In this document: positions 24,461-36,200 of the stretch, piece by piece
How the letters are laid out: each line of letters starts with the position of its first letter
Numbering within the stretch: position 1 is the stretch's first letter
Assembly (NCBI GenBank): GCA_036897095.1
Contig: JAYMSP010000102.1
Coordinates: 19,409-83,408, forward strand
Length of the DNA: 64,000 nt
Source of the DNA: Plantago elongata
Taxonomy: Eukaryota; Streptophyta; Magnoliopsida; Lamiales; Plantaginaceae
Reading direction: 5' to 3'
Notes under the pieces: model-generated
The model's input: only the letters and a program-made list of their open reading frames with translations
Told to the model about the DNA's origin: nothing
Databases searched by the model: none
Position numbers and translations under genes: made by a program

Positions 24461-25696
24461 TTAAAAGTCTAATTGAGAGGGACAATGCTTTCGAGTGATA
24501 GTTGTCGGTACTACGATGCCAAACTAAAGTAAGAAAACAATCTGAAGATATATTCTTAGCGATATTCTAGTCTAATATTAAGGACACGTAGAAGTTCGTG
24601 ATTAAAGCAGTTCTACTGACATACATACAGCTCACAAGATATTTCGAATATTATAATTAATCAATTGTTGCAATAATTAAGTACGTGTAATATTTTCATT
24701 CAATTTCATGGACATAAATTCGCCACAAAACAACGTAACTCGCAGTGTTACATGGCGCATATATACTGACTGATTCATTGTGTTCCAAACAAATACTAGT
24801 AGTAAGTAGCTATCAATTATCATATCCTAATCTATCCATGTCAATTGTCAAATGTTATTACTAAGCAACTGGAAAATAATAATAATGGACAATATATAGT
24901 TATATACTACTTCCATTTATACACACGTACTTACAAATTCATATCAACACTCAACAATCAAACGTCAATATCAGATGCACTTTACACTGTAACATATTCA
25001 ATAATTACAAGCCACTGCTCGATTACATACACGTTTAATTTTAATTTTACTTGTAAAATCCATGAGGTAGTGCCAAAATTATTTAGAGGTTCAATGCAAA
25101 ATTTTAAAAATGAACTTAGAAAAAAGACGTATACTAGATAAGCAAAATTATGTTTCGTTTAATTTTAATTTTAAGCTATGTGTTAAAACTATATGCCTAA
25201 TACATCACTTTAATAGTATAACATTTAAAGTAGTGTTAGTATTTAAATCAAAATCCACTATGAGAAAAAGAGCATTCAACAACACTAGTAATTTTTGTCC
25301 GTGAAAGTCATTTTTTTATCGTTTTTTTTAAACGAAAGAATTTGTCCTACTCATAAAAAATATAGTGTACATATATTTTGGGGCTGACAAATTTTTTTAC
25401 ATTGAACATGTTTTCTTTTAATGAAAAATATTTTTGAATGATCAGTAATGGAGTTTTGACCGTTTGGTACTTTGGTTAAGCTTTTTGTGAACACATTAAA
25501 ACATGATTTTTTTTTTGTTTGTGAGAAATTTCCATACCAATATTTCTTTCGTATTTATAGTAGTTAAATTCAAAATTTAGTACTAATAAAATAATGATGG
25601 AACATTAACTATAAAAGCTAAAATACTTTCTACAACGGAACACCTTCTAAAATTCAAATATGATGGTGGTTTGTTGGTATTTCGTCGTTAATCATG

Positions 25697-25943
25697 TACT
25701 TCCTCCGTCATTCCTGATTAAGCTTCCGATTCTGACTTTTCGTTGTCAGATTTTTTTCAATTTTAATTACGAATTGTTATTAAATCATAAATGTAAACTT
25801 TTTTATATTTTTAAAACTTTAAGGACTAAATTTTAATTATAAAAAATTAATTAATTTATATTTATAGTTTAAGATTAATTTGTAGTTAAAGATAAAAAAA
25901 ATTTAAGTATAAAGTTAAAATGGAAAGCATGATGGAGGAAGAA
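25697..25943. mobile_element. Stowaway-like MITE
   Basis: The left end TACTTCCTCCGTCATTCC and the complement of the right end TTCTTCCTCCATCATGC form an imperfect inverted pair around about 245 bp of AT-rich, non-coding DNA. Confidence 0.6.
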
Positions 25944-26439
25944 CATTTTCTTAAAAAAGTTGAGAATTTGTTAATTGAATAGTAACAAACTCAATTTTCG
26001 TTATAAAGATCCAACTCGTGAAGTTTCAGTGTATATAATTAATTTATAAGCACTACGTTGTTGATCAGAGCATACATTATCGGTCAGACCATATCTCGCT
26101 TTGCAATATGCGTTTGCTTTTATCCGTTCCTTTTCCTTTTCTTTTATAGGTTGATAAACTATATTCCCACCGTATCAATTTTTTATTTTTATATTTTATT
26201 TTCATCCGTTTCAATTTTATAATATTATCTTTTAAATGAAAAAAATTCTAACATACTTCTACTCTCTCTTTTACTTTAATCATTACATGTCATACTTTAT
26301 AAATTATTTTTTCGACTTTACCATAATTTTTTCCATTTTCACTATTTTTCATACATTATTCACTTTTATGTTAATATTTATGTTCGAGTCCACGAAAAAA
26401 TGTATTCGAGATAAAGGGAGAATAATTTTTCAGCATTGA

Positions 26440-26615
26440 GAATATTAGAATTAAATGTATTAAAAACTATTGATTTCAATTCATTTCATATCAATTTAAA
26501 TTAGTCCAGTCCAGTCCAGTTTAATCAGAATATTAGAATTAAATGTATTAAAAACTATTGATTTCAATTTATTTCATATCAATTTAAATTAGTCCAGTCC
26601 AGTTTAATTCTAATT
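26440..26615. repeat. Two-copy tandem duplication, unit 88 bp
   Basis: GAATATTAGAATTAAATGTA begins at 26440 and again at 26528. The two copies are nearly identical and each ends in a TCCAGTCCAG(TCCAG)TTTAAT stretch. Confidence 0.88.
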
Positions 26616-27100
26616 AGTTAATTTTTAGTTAATTTTATATTATAAAAATTAGTTCAATTGAAATTAAATCTGACTTAATTTAAGTTGACTCGATCGAGGC
26701 GAAAGATACGACTCCGTACTAATAATTTTATTCTATACTTATGAAACTATATCATTCTGAATTAAGTCATTTGGAAGAAAAATGACGTGAAACTTAGAAA
26801 AACCAATCTATAACACCTTTCTCCAAAGCAAAATCTCATACTAATGAAAGTGCAAGCGAGGAATCCATTAGCATGCATAACTTTTTCACGGAAGCAATAA
26901 TCTGACGCCAAAAACTCAAAATCCAAACTTTTATTAATCACGCATCTACAATCGTTGAATAACTTCTCCACACAATATCTACCAATTTGTCTAACATTTC
27001 AAAATTTCATTTCTAGTTATTATTAAATATATAATTAAATTATAATTTCTTAATATTAATACTTAAAAGTATTATTGGATTAGAATTTTTTATTATATAT

Positions 27101-27294
27101 TTTTTTAAATTATTATTAAACATGAAATATAGCATTATAATTATTGAACAGGACGAATCTATCAATCGATTCTAGATGCAAATCACCACCAATCTCTATC
27201 CAGTGAATATAATCACCTATTTCGAGGAATCGAACCAGTGACCTCATGGTTACGGGATGTCTCAGCTTGCCACTCGGCTATAAACGCTTTGACA
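27101..27294 (-). mobile_element. tRNA-derived SINE inside the 5' LTR
   Basis: A 194-bp insertion in minus orientation: T run at the left, tRNA-like head at the right with A box TAGCCGAGTGGCAAG (complement of 27266-27280) and B box GGTTCGATTCC (complement of 27226-27236). It is bounded by an exact 17-bp duplication AATTTTTTATTATATAT at 27084-27100 and 27295-27311. Removing the insert restores the continuity seen in the 3' LTR. Confidence 0.92.
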
Positions 27295-28979
27295 AATTTT
27301 TTATTATATATAACTATACATACTTGTGTGTATTGATTAATGAGAAGAGGTAGGAAAAATAATTCTTTCATGGTATCAAAGCCATGAAAGTCTCCAACGA
27401 GTATTGGTCATGTTTCTTCTCTTCCCTCAATGAATTTTGTGAAGTAAAGATAATTTTCGTATAGCCTGACAGCACAACGCATTTCGAGGAAAGTGAAGAT
27501 TCTCGTGGACTTAACCGTTGGATCGTCACGAAATTTTAACAACAATAAGATAACTCGTGGAATCTGGACGGTGGAGATCGAATCAAATCAGGTTTAATAG
27601 GTCAAACTGCATTCTCGGAGAAGCAACAGATTGCTGAAAATTATGTTCCGATCTCTGATATCTTCCCCATGTAATCTCTCATCTTTTACCTCATTGTAAT
27701 CAATGTGACTGTCCTTGCCTATATCTTTTTTTAATCCTTTATCCCCTTTATCTTCTGTTGCAGAACTCCCATATACAGAACTTCATGTTCGATATATTCA
27801 CGTATATACATAATCTCACGTTCATATACCTCTTTCGAATTTTCTTCTGGTCGAACAGTAAACTAACGTCGATCCCCTCCCGTGTTCGAACAGTGTTCTT
27901 CAATATGTTGAACTTCTCCTTTGATCGAACAACCCACGTTGTCGATCCCATGTCATGTTCGAACAGTTTTCTTCAATATACCGACCTTTCTTCTATCCTC
28001 CTGCAATTGTCCGCAATCGTCGTTCTCATGTCCATCGACCGCCCCAGCATGTTCGATCTTCATCGGCCGCCTCTTCAACTGCTTGCGATCGTCGATCGCC
28101 CACTTCTCCTCCGGACAATCCTCCGGACATGTATTCTTCTTTTGATTATGCACCGGATTTCTTCTTATTATGCAGTTGAGTCGTTTTCTTCTCGTGCAAT
28201 GTACTGTTGCGTTTTCTCTACGCATCATCGACTTCCTCGAGCAACTGTATCCACTCCTTTTAGAAATCATATTAAGCTCTCGAAGTCGCACTTCCTGATC
28301 AAAAGGGTTCTCCTCACCCCTCAGGTAAACCTGACCCACCACCAGGTCATCCCCATATAGCTTCCTAGTCCGAAGCTCCTTTTATGATTACAGTTCGCGA
28401 TTTTTGTGTTCCATCTCCAATAGTTCGAGCTAGCTGTCTGAAGCTCTCGCTCCGTTGTATGGACTATTGTGGTCACCTCGTCTTGACCCCTCTTTGCCTA
28501 CTCAGGACTATCTCTATATGATCAACTATTGATCCTTCTCTTTTCCACCTATGTGTGTCTTGTATTCTCTCCTACTTTGATGTCTCTCTATGTTTGCTTT
28601 GGGTGGACTTCTTCCACCCGACTCTTCCAGACTCAGCACCTCACTGGAGTAGGGTATAATATTTGGGTCCTTGTTGCCCATAGCCAACTACCCATGGTAT
28701 CGCCCATCTTTCGGTCATACCTTTTGCCCCGCCTGCTCTCTACAACATCCACGTAGAACGTCATTGATAAAATATGTTGATTCTTACATATGAGTCGATT
28801 TTTCACCAGATGACTTCCACAAGTATTGTTTGACGCTTTTTAGGACATTTTCGACGTTAATCAAACTTCCGTTTTGACTAGGGAGGAATATTAGAAGCAT
28901 AATTAGATTAAGATTACTTAATGTCAATACTTTAAAGTATTATTAGATTAGGATTTCTTATTATATCTAGTTATACATT

Positions 28980-28981
<2 letters not shown>

Positions 28982-29025
<44 letters not shown>
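28982..29025. repeat. (GT)n microsatellite
   Basis: About 21-22 GT units inside the 3' LTR of the copia-like element; the 5' LTR has only TTGTGTGTATTG at the same place. Confidence 0.95.
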
Positions 29026-29028
<3 letters not shown>

Positions 29029-30217
29029 TAGTAGGAAAAATAATACTTCCCCTTTAGTTGGTGAATATTTTAAGTAAGTACTGATGATATAACATCGAGT
29101 TTGATGATAAGTCTTTCAATGGTGTCACCGCAGTATTAAACCAAAAAAAAATGCATGAAGTCAAAGTACACCAGTTGTCCAGTTCAATTTGCTTGCGTCA
29201 AAGAACACCGAATAAATATTTATTGTAATCTTTTTCTTCCTAGAATAGATTTTTATACCTGAATGACTGAATTGAAGAGTGTAATAAATGAATTGTAAGT
29301 AGCTTATCTTTAAGCTTGTATAGTGATGTTTTAATGACATACTTGAATTTTTAGACTTGTTTAATGGTGTTTTAATGATATCTTGAAATTATTATGTAAC
29401 TTTTTAAAATCATCACACCATCTCTTAAAAAAATAACTAAAGAGGTTAATACTCTAATTGAAATATATAATACCGACGCATTAAATAATCATATCATATC
29501 TAAAAAATAATATAATATGTTAAAACTATAACCGTAACTTTCAATGCAAACAACTTAAAACCATAACATAATTTATTAAAAATACAAAGAAAAAATGTTT
29601 ATTTCAACGGTTTTTAAGAAACTCGACCGGAACCATAAAACCGCAAAAAACCCAAAAAAATCCTTGCTTTCCCTCTATTTTAAGAAAATCGAACATTTTT
29701 CCAACACTTTAGCTTTTGTAAGTGGTGGAATTTATAGGTTCAAGTAATTTATGTTTCTAAAGAGAGAAACTATCTCCAGATAAATTATCTAGAGATGAAC
29801 TAATTTATAAAGAAAATCATTATTATCGTTAACTAAAATATCTACATTCTTAACAATTGAGTTTTTTTAAAATATCATAATAAAATTTATTTATTAACAA
29901 CATAGACAGTTGAACTGATAACTTAAGTGATGATTGATTTTAACATGTGCCGTCTTTAGATAGAGACCGTTACTCATGAAACGTTGTGATTTTAAAATTA
30001 ATTATAATTATTTAATGGTTAATAAATTAATTTTTAACGATAAAATTAAAGATATACAAATGTTAGTAGGACGATGTACTACAATTAACCAATTCAAGAA
30101 ACATGGGTACAAGGTTTTGCTAAACCTCCTCCTTCCTTTATATCCTTTTAGCTTTTCCACCTTCCCGCCTCTTATCAACAACTACTCACTCACTTCAGTT
30201 GAAGAAAACTGAGTGAG

Positions 30218-33200
30218 ATGATGCTTTTGGGTGTAAATCAACCTCAACTGAGCTCCATAATCCCAAGTACACTCTCTTTCTCCACACCTACAAATCATCG
30301 ACGACGATTCTTCTTCTCACCCAACAACTCAAGTAACAAATCCCAATCGCAACACGCCACTCACAAATTGGACGGTATCGACCCCGTTGGTTTTCTCTCC
30401 AAACACGGCATTCCAAACACCAAGGATTTCGCCCAATTCCTTCGCGAGAGGTAATTACCAATTAAACTGCTTCCCACTGTTCCCAATTACCTAACACGGT
30501 TCGTATTCGGTTTTGCAGGTATAAAGCGTTTAAGGACTTGAAGGATCAAATCCTTGATCGCCATTTTAACCTGCAGGAGTTTGCTTCTGGGTTTGTTTCG
30601 CTTCATCTTTATGATAAGTGGTTTTTATGCATTATCAGGCCATATAACATGTTAGATAGATAGTCCTAGTGATTACATACGAGTACAACTTCTGTTAGAC
30701 TGTCTTAACTGTTAAACAAACAGGTGCAAATTAAGGGAATGTACCTAACCTAGTACTTGATGGATGTTGGTGTCGTTATTGTGATATGTTTAGTTCGTGT
30801 GAGAATTAGGGAATTGGTGGGTGGGATGTGGTTATTTCTACTATTAAAGGTTTGTTAGATATCTAACACAATTTTTGCCATTAATTATTTCCAGAAATGA
30901 AATATTGGTTGTAATCTGTTTGGACTTGTTATGTTGTGTTATTTTGAAACTGGTTAGTGTTTATTGTTATTGTCAGGTTTGAAATATTGGGGGTGCATCG
31001 CCATGTGCAGCACCGTGTGGATTACATGGACTGGGCACCAGGTTTGTCATGATTTATGTATGCTCTTTCATGTGCTGTTAGTTATTGATATTTGTCCAGG
31101 TGATGTTGTATCGTAGTACAAGGAATATAGCTAGCGAATCAGATTTTCATACTTCTGCTGTTATCCATTACCGTATATGTCAAAGAAACTTACCATGGAT
31201 GCTAAGCAGAGATGTTTTGTTGTGATTTTCTATCCGTGCCAATTTTATTTTGAGTAATTACCAGTGTAATTTGCTGACCGTATTCTTTTAAGGTTAATAA
31301 TGCACAACTTTGTAAAATCAGGTGCGAACTATTGCTCCCTGATTGGTGACTTCAACGGTTGGTCACCAACAGTAAATGCTGCCAGGGAGGGTTTCCTTGG
31401 CCATGATGACTATGGGTACTGGTTCATAGTCCTAGAAGATAAACTGAGAGAGGGAGAAGAACAAGATGAACTCTATTTTCAGCAATATAACTACATCGAT
31501 GACTATGATAAAGGTGACAGTGGAGTTACTGCTGAGGAAATTTTTAAGAAAGCAAATGATGAGTACTGGGAACCTGGTGAAGATCGATTTATCAAGTCAC
31601 GCTATGAACTCGCGGCTAAGTTGTATGAGCAAATGTTTGGGCCTAATGGGCCTCAAACTGAAGAGGAATTGGAAGAGATACTTGATCCAGAAACACGATA
31701 CAAGGCCTGGAAACAGCTGCATAAAGATGATCCGCCAAGCAATCTACCTTCTTATGATGTAATTGATGATGGAAATGAAAATGATATCTTTGATGTGGTT
31801 AGTGATCCTGTCACGAAAGAAAGGTTCAAATCCAAGAAGCCTCCTATTGCTTATTGGCTGGAGACTCGCAAAGGAAGGAAAGCATGGTTAAAAAAGTATA
31901 GACCAGGTGTTCCGCATGGAAGCAAATACAGGGTGTACCTCAACACTCCAATGGGACCTTTAGAGCGAGTACCTGCTTGGGCTACTTACGTGATTCCAGG
32001 TTACCTACCATTTACCTTAAGACACATGTCACAGTTGGACTATAGTTTAGTTTTAATTTTCTCAATATCCCAATCAGAAAGAAAATCGGCTTTCAACTTC
32101 TCTAGGTGATCATTGTAGACACTTAGCGTGTTTTGACTCTTTTTTTTCTTTTCAATCAATAATTGGGATAAGCCGAACTTGCTAATAGCTTAGTGTTCAA
32201 GTATGCACATGCCCTTTTTATTTTGACTTCAGCTTCAGCACTCTGATAGAGAATGATTGAATATAGCCAAGTCAAGTTATTACACTGTTTATATGGTTTG
32301 ACCTTTCTGGCTTTGACCATGAATCTATGCTTTGGTTTTCTTGCCATATAGGCGCCCCCCTCATACTAGATAAGTAATTTTCTTCCGCCCCTTTGCAAGT
32401 GTACTCTTGCCCTTTGGTACAAAAAATAAGCGTGGGCATTAAAATATGAATAAAAAGTTAGTGGGGTATGTTTTTAATATTTAATGTCTAAAGCTTACAA
32501 TTGACTATTATCAAAATAATAAAATACTTATAGTACTTCCTCCGTCCCTGAATAAGTTACACACTTTGCTTTTCTTGACTTTGTAGGGCCCACACGTCCG
32601 CAGAATTTATGTCAATCATAACGGAAAATTTATTTTGGAAAAAGTTTTATGAAAGTATAACTATTGTACTTTCACAATGTAATTTTTAGAATCATATTTC
32701 TTTATGATTGAGAATTAATTTGAGGTAAAATGGAACCTTAAAAAAGTCAACAAAAATGGAATGAGTAACTTATTTAGCGACGAAGGAAGCAATTGGTAAA
32801 GTTGTGTCAAGCTTAGACTCGTATCTGCCTGGTAGTATTGCCAGATTGTATGCTGATTTTAACGGTGAGCCTGGGTAACATAGTCTACTTGTATGTAATG
32901 AGTACATGGGATGTTATTGTTATGCAGGTAGGGGCCAAACCTGCCATTTTGTGAAGGGGAAACCCAAAAATTTAAAGGAGAACACGTACTATAGGATGGA
33001 GTAAACATTAGTTTACTGACTTCTTCTAAGTTAGGATTAGCTGAATAACGTAGAAACAACACAATTATACCAGCTGTTCCTGACTTCCTAGTTCTGACTT
33101 GAGGGCAATTGTTATATTTCTGCGGTCATTGTGATGTGATTTCCTCAGACGAGATCTTGTTCCTCTGCAGAGGCTGATGGAAATCAAGCTTTTGCTGTTC

Positions 33201-36200
33201 ACTGGGAACCCCCTCCAGAAAGGTCCTACAAGTGGAAATTTCAGCATCCACCAAAGCCCAAATCATTACGTATATATGAATGTCATGTTGGTGTTAGTGG
33301 ACAGGAACCTAGAGTTGCCAGTTTCAATGAATTCACTGAGCGTGTAATCACTTTTCCTTATAATATTACACCAGTTGTCCTTAATTTGGGTACATATCTG
33401 ATTCTTTTGAACTTAGGTCCTGCCTCATGTTAAAGAAGCTGGATACAATGCGATACAATTAATCGGACTTGTTGAGCACAAGGATTATTCATCTGTTGGA
33501 TACAAGGTATGAATGGCTTCTACTTTTTCATTCTACTAAATTGATTGTTTGTCTATTGTATTGCAAGTATAACAGTTTTAGGATATTAACTATTAAGTGA
33601 ATTTAGCAGGAAGTACTGGTACACCTTAGATGGTAGCTGTGAAGTATGCTGAACTAAGCATGATAGTTATTGAATGTGTTTCTGTTTTGACTACTTTCCG
33701 TTCTTTCTTTATCTCTTACTTTTGATTTTGTTTCTATGTTAAAATTCTATTATCTCATAGATAAAGAAAAAAACTCTTTATTTAGATTCTTGGATAGGAT
33801 TTGTGATAAGAGAATTATAGAAAGTAATTATAAAATATAAAAAAGTTGGTGTAGAAAAATAATATAGTTGTTGAAGTGACCGGATTACTTTTTTTTGGTA
33901 ACTCTACTAGTAATTAACAGTATTAATGTTTTGTCCGTCCCAAAACTATAGATACGTAATCATTTTTTGTCCGTCCCAAATCTTAGATTAAATTCTATTT
34001 ATAATAAGTAATAACAGGTATGAATTTATTATACAACTTTGAAATATTTACTCCTTATTTAAAGTTGAAGATTTATGATAAACACTTATAACCATGTTCA
34101 TTTATTTGGTTTTTACTCAAATAATTATTACTAAATCAACTGTGTCGTTAATTTTTTGTGAAATTCTTGGAAAAGTCCTGATTTTTCTGAATATGAGGAA
34201 ATACCATGTTCCTCCAACACAAGTGCTTGGCATTCTCACATAGTTTACTCTAATGTAATATGGCCTTTCCTATCGTGTAGGAAAATCAGGCCTTTATGAG
34301 ACTTGCTCTCATTTTTATCTATTTCTTTCTTGGTGGAGACCATTTGCCTTGATTTTAACTTGCCTTTGCTGGGCGTTTTCACCCCCACGAGAAGACATGT
34401 ATAAATCAAAAGAAATTTTAATTATTCCATAGTTGTAAACCCTTCCCCTCATGAACAAACTTGTTTCCTTTATACCATACGCTCCAGCATATCTCAACAA
34501 ACAAGCCAAAACTGATTATTATCCAAGTTAGAATACACACCCGTAACCCATTCCCAGGAACCACTGTACCCTTTCCCTATGAGAGCAGCAGCGGGGTTCA
34601 ACAATGCCTACAAAACTCGAGCACAGTGACAGTCCTGAAGAATATGTAAGGAGTTCCGTTCGTTCCTTGCAGACTGAAGAGAATTTCAGTGGTTATGTGA
34701 TCGCTATGAAGCTTTACTCTTGTTGGGAGTGAATCAGTCAATAACCTTCATCCAGTGTGTTCAATCTTGCCAGATAGTTCCATATTCTGATGTCATGATG
34801 TGAGGCAGAACCCGTATTTCTTGAAATTTTTGTTTTTAGATATCTCCATAGCTAGGTGATAAGCTGAACGAACTGTGTAGTGAGCATTTCTTGTGCAATG
34901 GCAAACATGACCATCTGCAGATTGGGTGTTGCTCACTGATAATATATTGACTATTTCATTACAACATCTTGTCAATATAGATAGTAAATAGTTGGCATAT
35001 TCAAACCATCGTGACCAATATTCAGCAAAGAAGACACTCTAATAGGGCCCACTTTATGCAAATCAGGGGTCTTTATTGTAAAAGAAATGTTGCCAGGAAC
35101 CCATTTCTCCTTCCACACATCAATGAGTTCGCCGTTACTCACACTTAACTGAAAACCCTCAGTCAGTAACTCCTTTGTGGCGCACATGATTTTCCAAGTA
35201 AAAGAGGGGAAGCACTAAGCACATCTGAAAATTGCTTAGCCTGACTCGACTAATGTTATGGACCTATAGTCCTAAATTGTTATTAGGATTAATATTTATT
35301 ATTCTTATAGACTTTATTAGTTATAGGGAAGTTACCTTATAGAGTTCAAGTCTAATTAGTAAGTAATACTTTCAAGGCACCTATTTTTATTATGTAATAG
35401 AGTCCTAGTCAAATCAGGAAGCTGTTCTATGTAATTGAGTCTTACGTTTTGTTATTCGTAAGTGAGGAATTAGTCTCATTCGCTCTTTTGGGTGGTTTGT
35501 CTCTCTGGAGATTGGTGTCTTTATGTTCTTTCAATTAAACTCCAGAAGTAGCTAGTGGCCTAGTGCTACCCAAAAATCCTGTCTTTTCCATCAGAAAATC
35601 CTCTGCTCTATTAACCAACACGAGAATCAGGATACCATTTAGCACAATTTGGCTTAAACTCTTGATCATTGTGCACAGTCAAATGTATCATATAGTTTTG
35701 GCACGGAGGGAGTATATAGGGTAGCTGGATAGATATGGAGAGGGATGATGACTTAATTATGTAAATACCAATTTTGTTAGTAATCAGAACCTGTATCACA
35801 TTAATTAGGATAAGTAAAGATTATCAGTTTTTTTTATTAGTGCTGCTTTAGCTGGATGTATGAATATGAAACACACATTAGACACTCTGAACCATTCCTC
35901 GGTTGAGTGCATTTTAGCACAGACTGTACTGTTCTTGCGGCTTGTCCTAAATCCATTGCAAAATCACTTAGTTTGATTAACTGTTTGGAAACTTGGATTT
36001 CTGTCTCTTTTGAATTTATATTGTTCTATTTGAAATTTAATCATCCATCCTCTACCTTTAAGTAGGAAGCACCTCATGCCACATGGGCATATTATAATTC
36101 TGTTACAAGTTAAGGATGCCATCAAATTCTGACACGTGCGCGAATATATGATCCATCAATATTCCATCATGACTTACTATTATTAATAGTGTAGGTCACG

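Larger units (their letters stand above)
27017..29050 (+). mobile_element. Small copia-like non-coding LTR retrotransposon (TRIM-like)
   Basis: The 5' LTR (about 27017-27370, enlarged by a SINE) and the 3' LTR (about 28889-29050) share TAGATTAGGATTTCTTATTATAT-type sequence and the end GTAGGAAAAATAAT(T/A)CTT. Directly after the 5' LTR, 27371-27386 reads TGGTATCAAAGCCATG, a primer-binding site complementary to initiator methionine tRNA as in Ty1/copia elements. Just before the 3' LTR lies a purine tract, ACTAGGGAGGAA (28878-28889). Without the SINE the LTRs are about 145 bp. The 1.5-kb interior has no gag or pol motifs, so it needed another element's proteins. Exact LTR ends are uncertain by a few bases. 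Confidence 0.8.
21101..30217. other. Gene-free repeat-rich region
   Basis: About 9 kb without a recognised gene. Besides the elements listed separately (SINEs, AGTTCA-type inverted repeats, copia-like LTR element, MITE, tandem duplication), 23140-23460 is rich in the motif GGAGCTTC/GAAGCTC and its inversions. The open frame 27758-28360 lies inside the LTR element and shows no gag or pol motif. The last few hundred bases before 30218 are the promoter and 5' leader of the branching-enzyme gene. Confidence 0.55.

Noticed and set aside
24845-25304. Two open frames in AT-rich DNA
   Set aside because: Low-complexity translations rich in Asn, Tyr and Thr with no family resemblance.
27758-28360. 200-codon open frame as a protein gene
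   Set aside because: It lies within the small LTR element, has no gag, protease or polymerase motif, and its composition follows pyrimidine-rich DNA.
35697-35725. Another Stowaway MITE in intron 6
   Set aside because: Only one end-like sequence (GGCACGGAGGGAGTATAT) is visible and no partner end was found.
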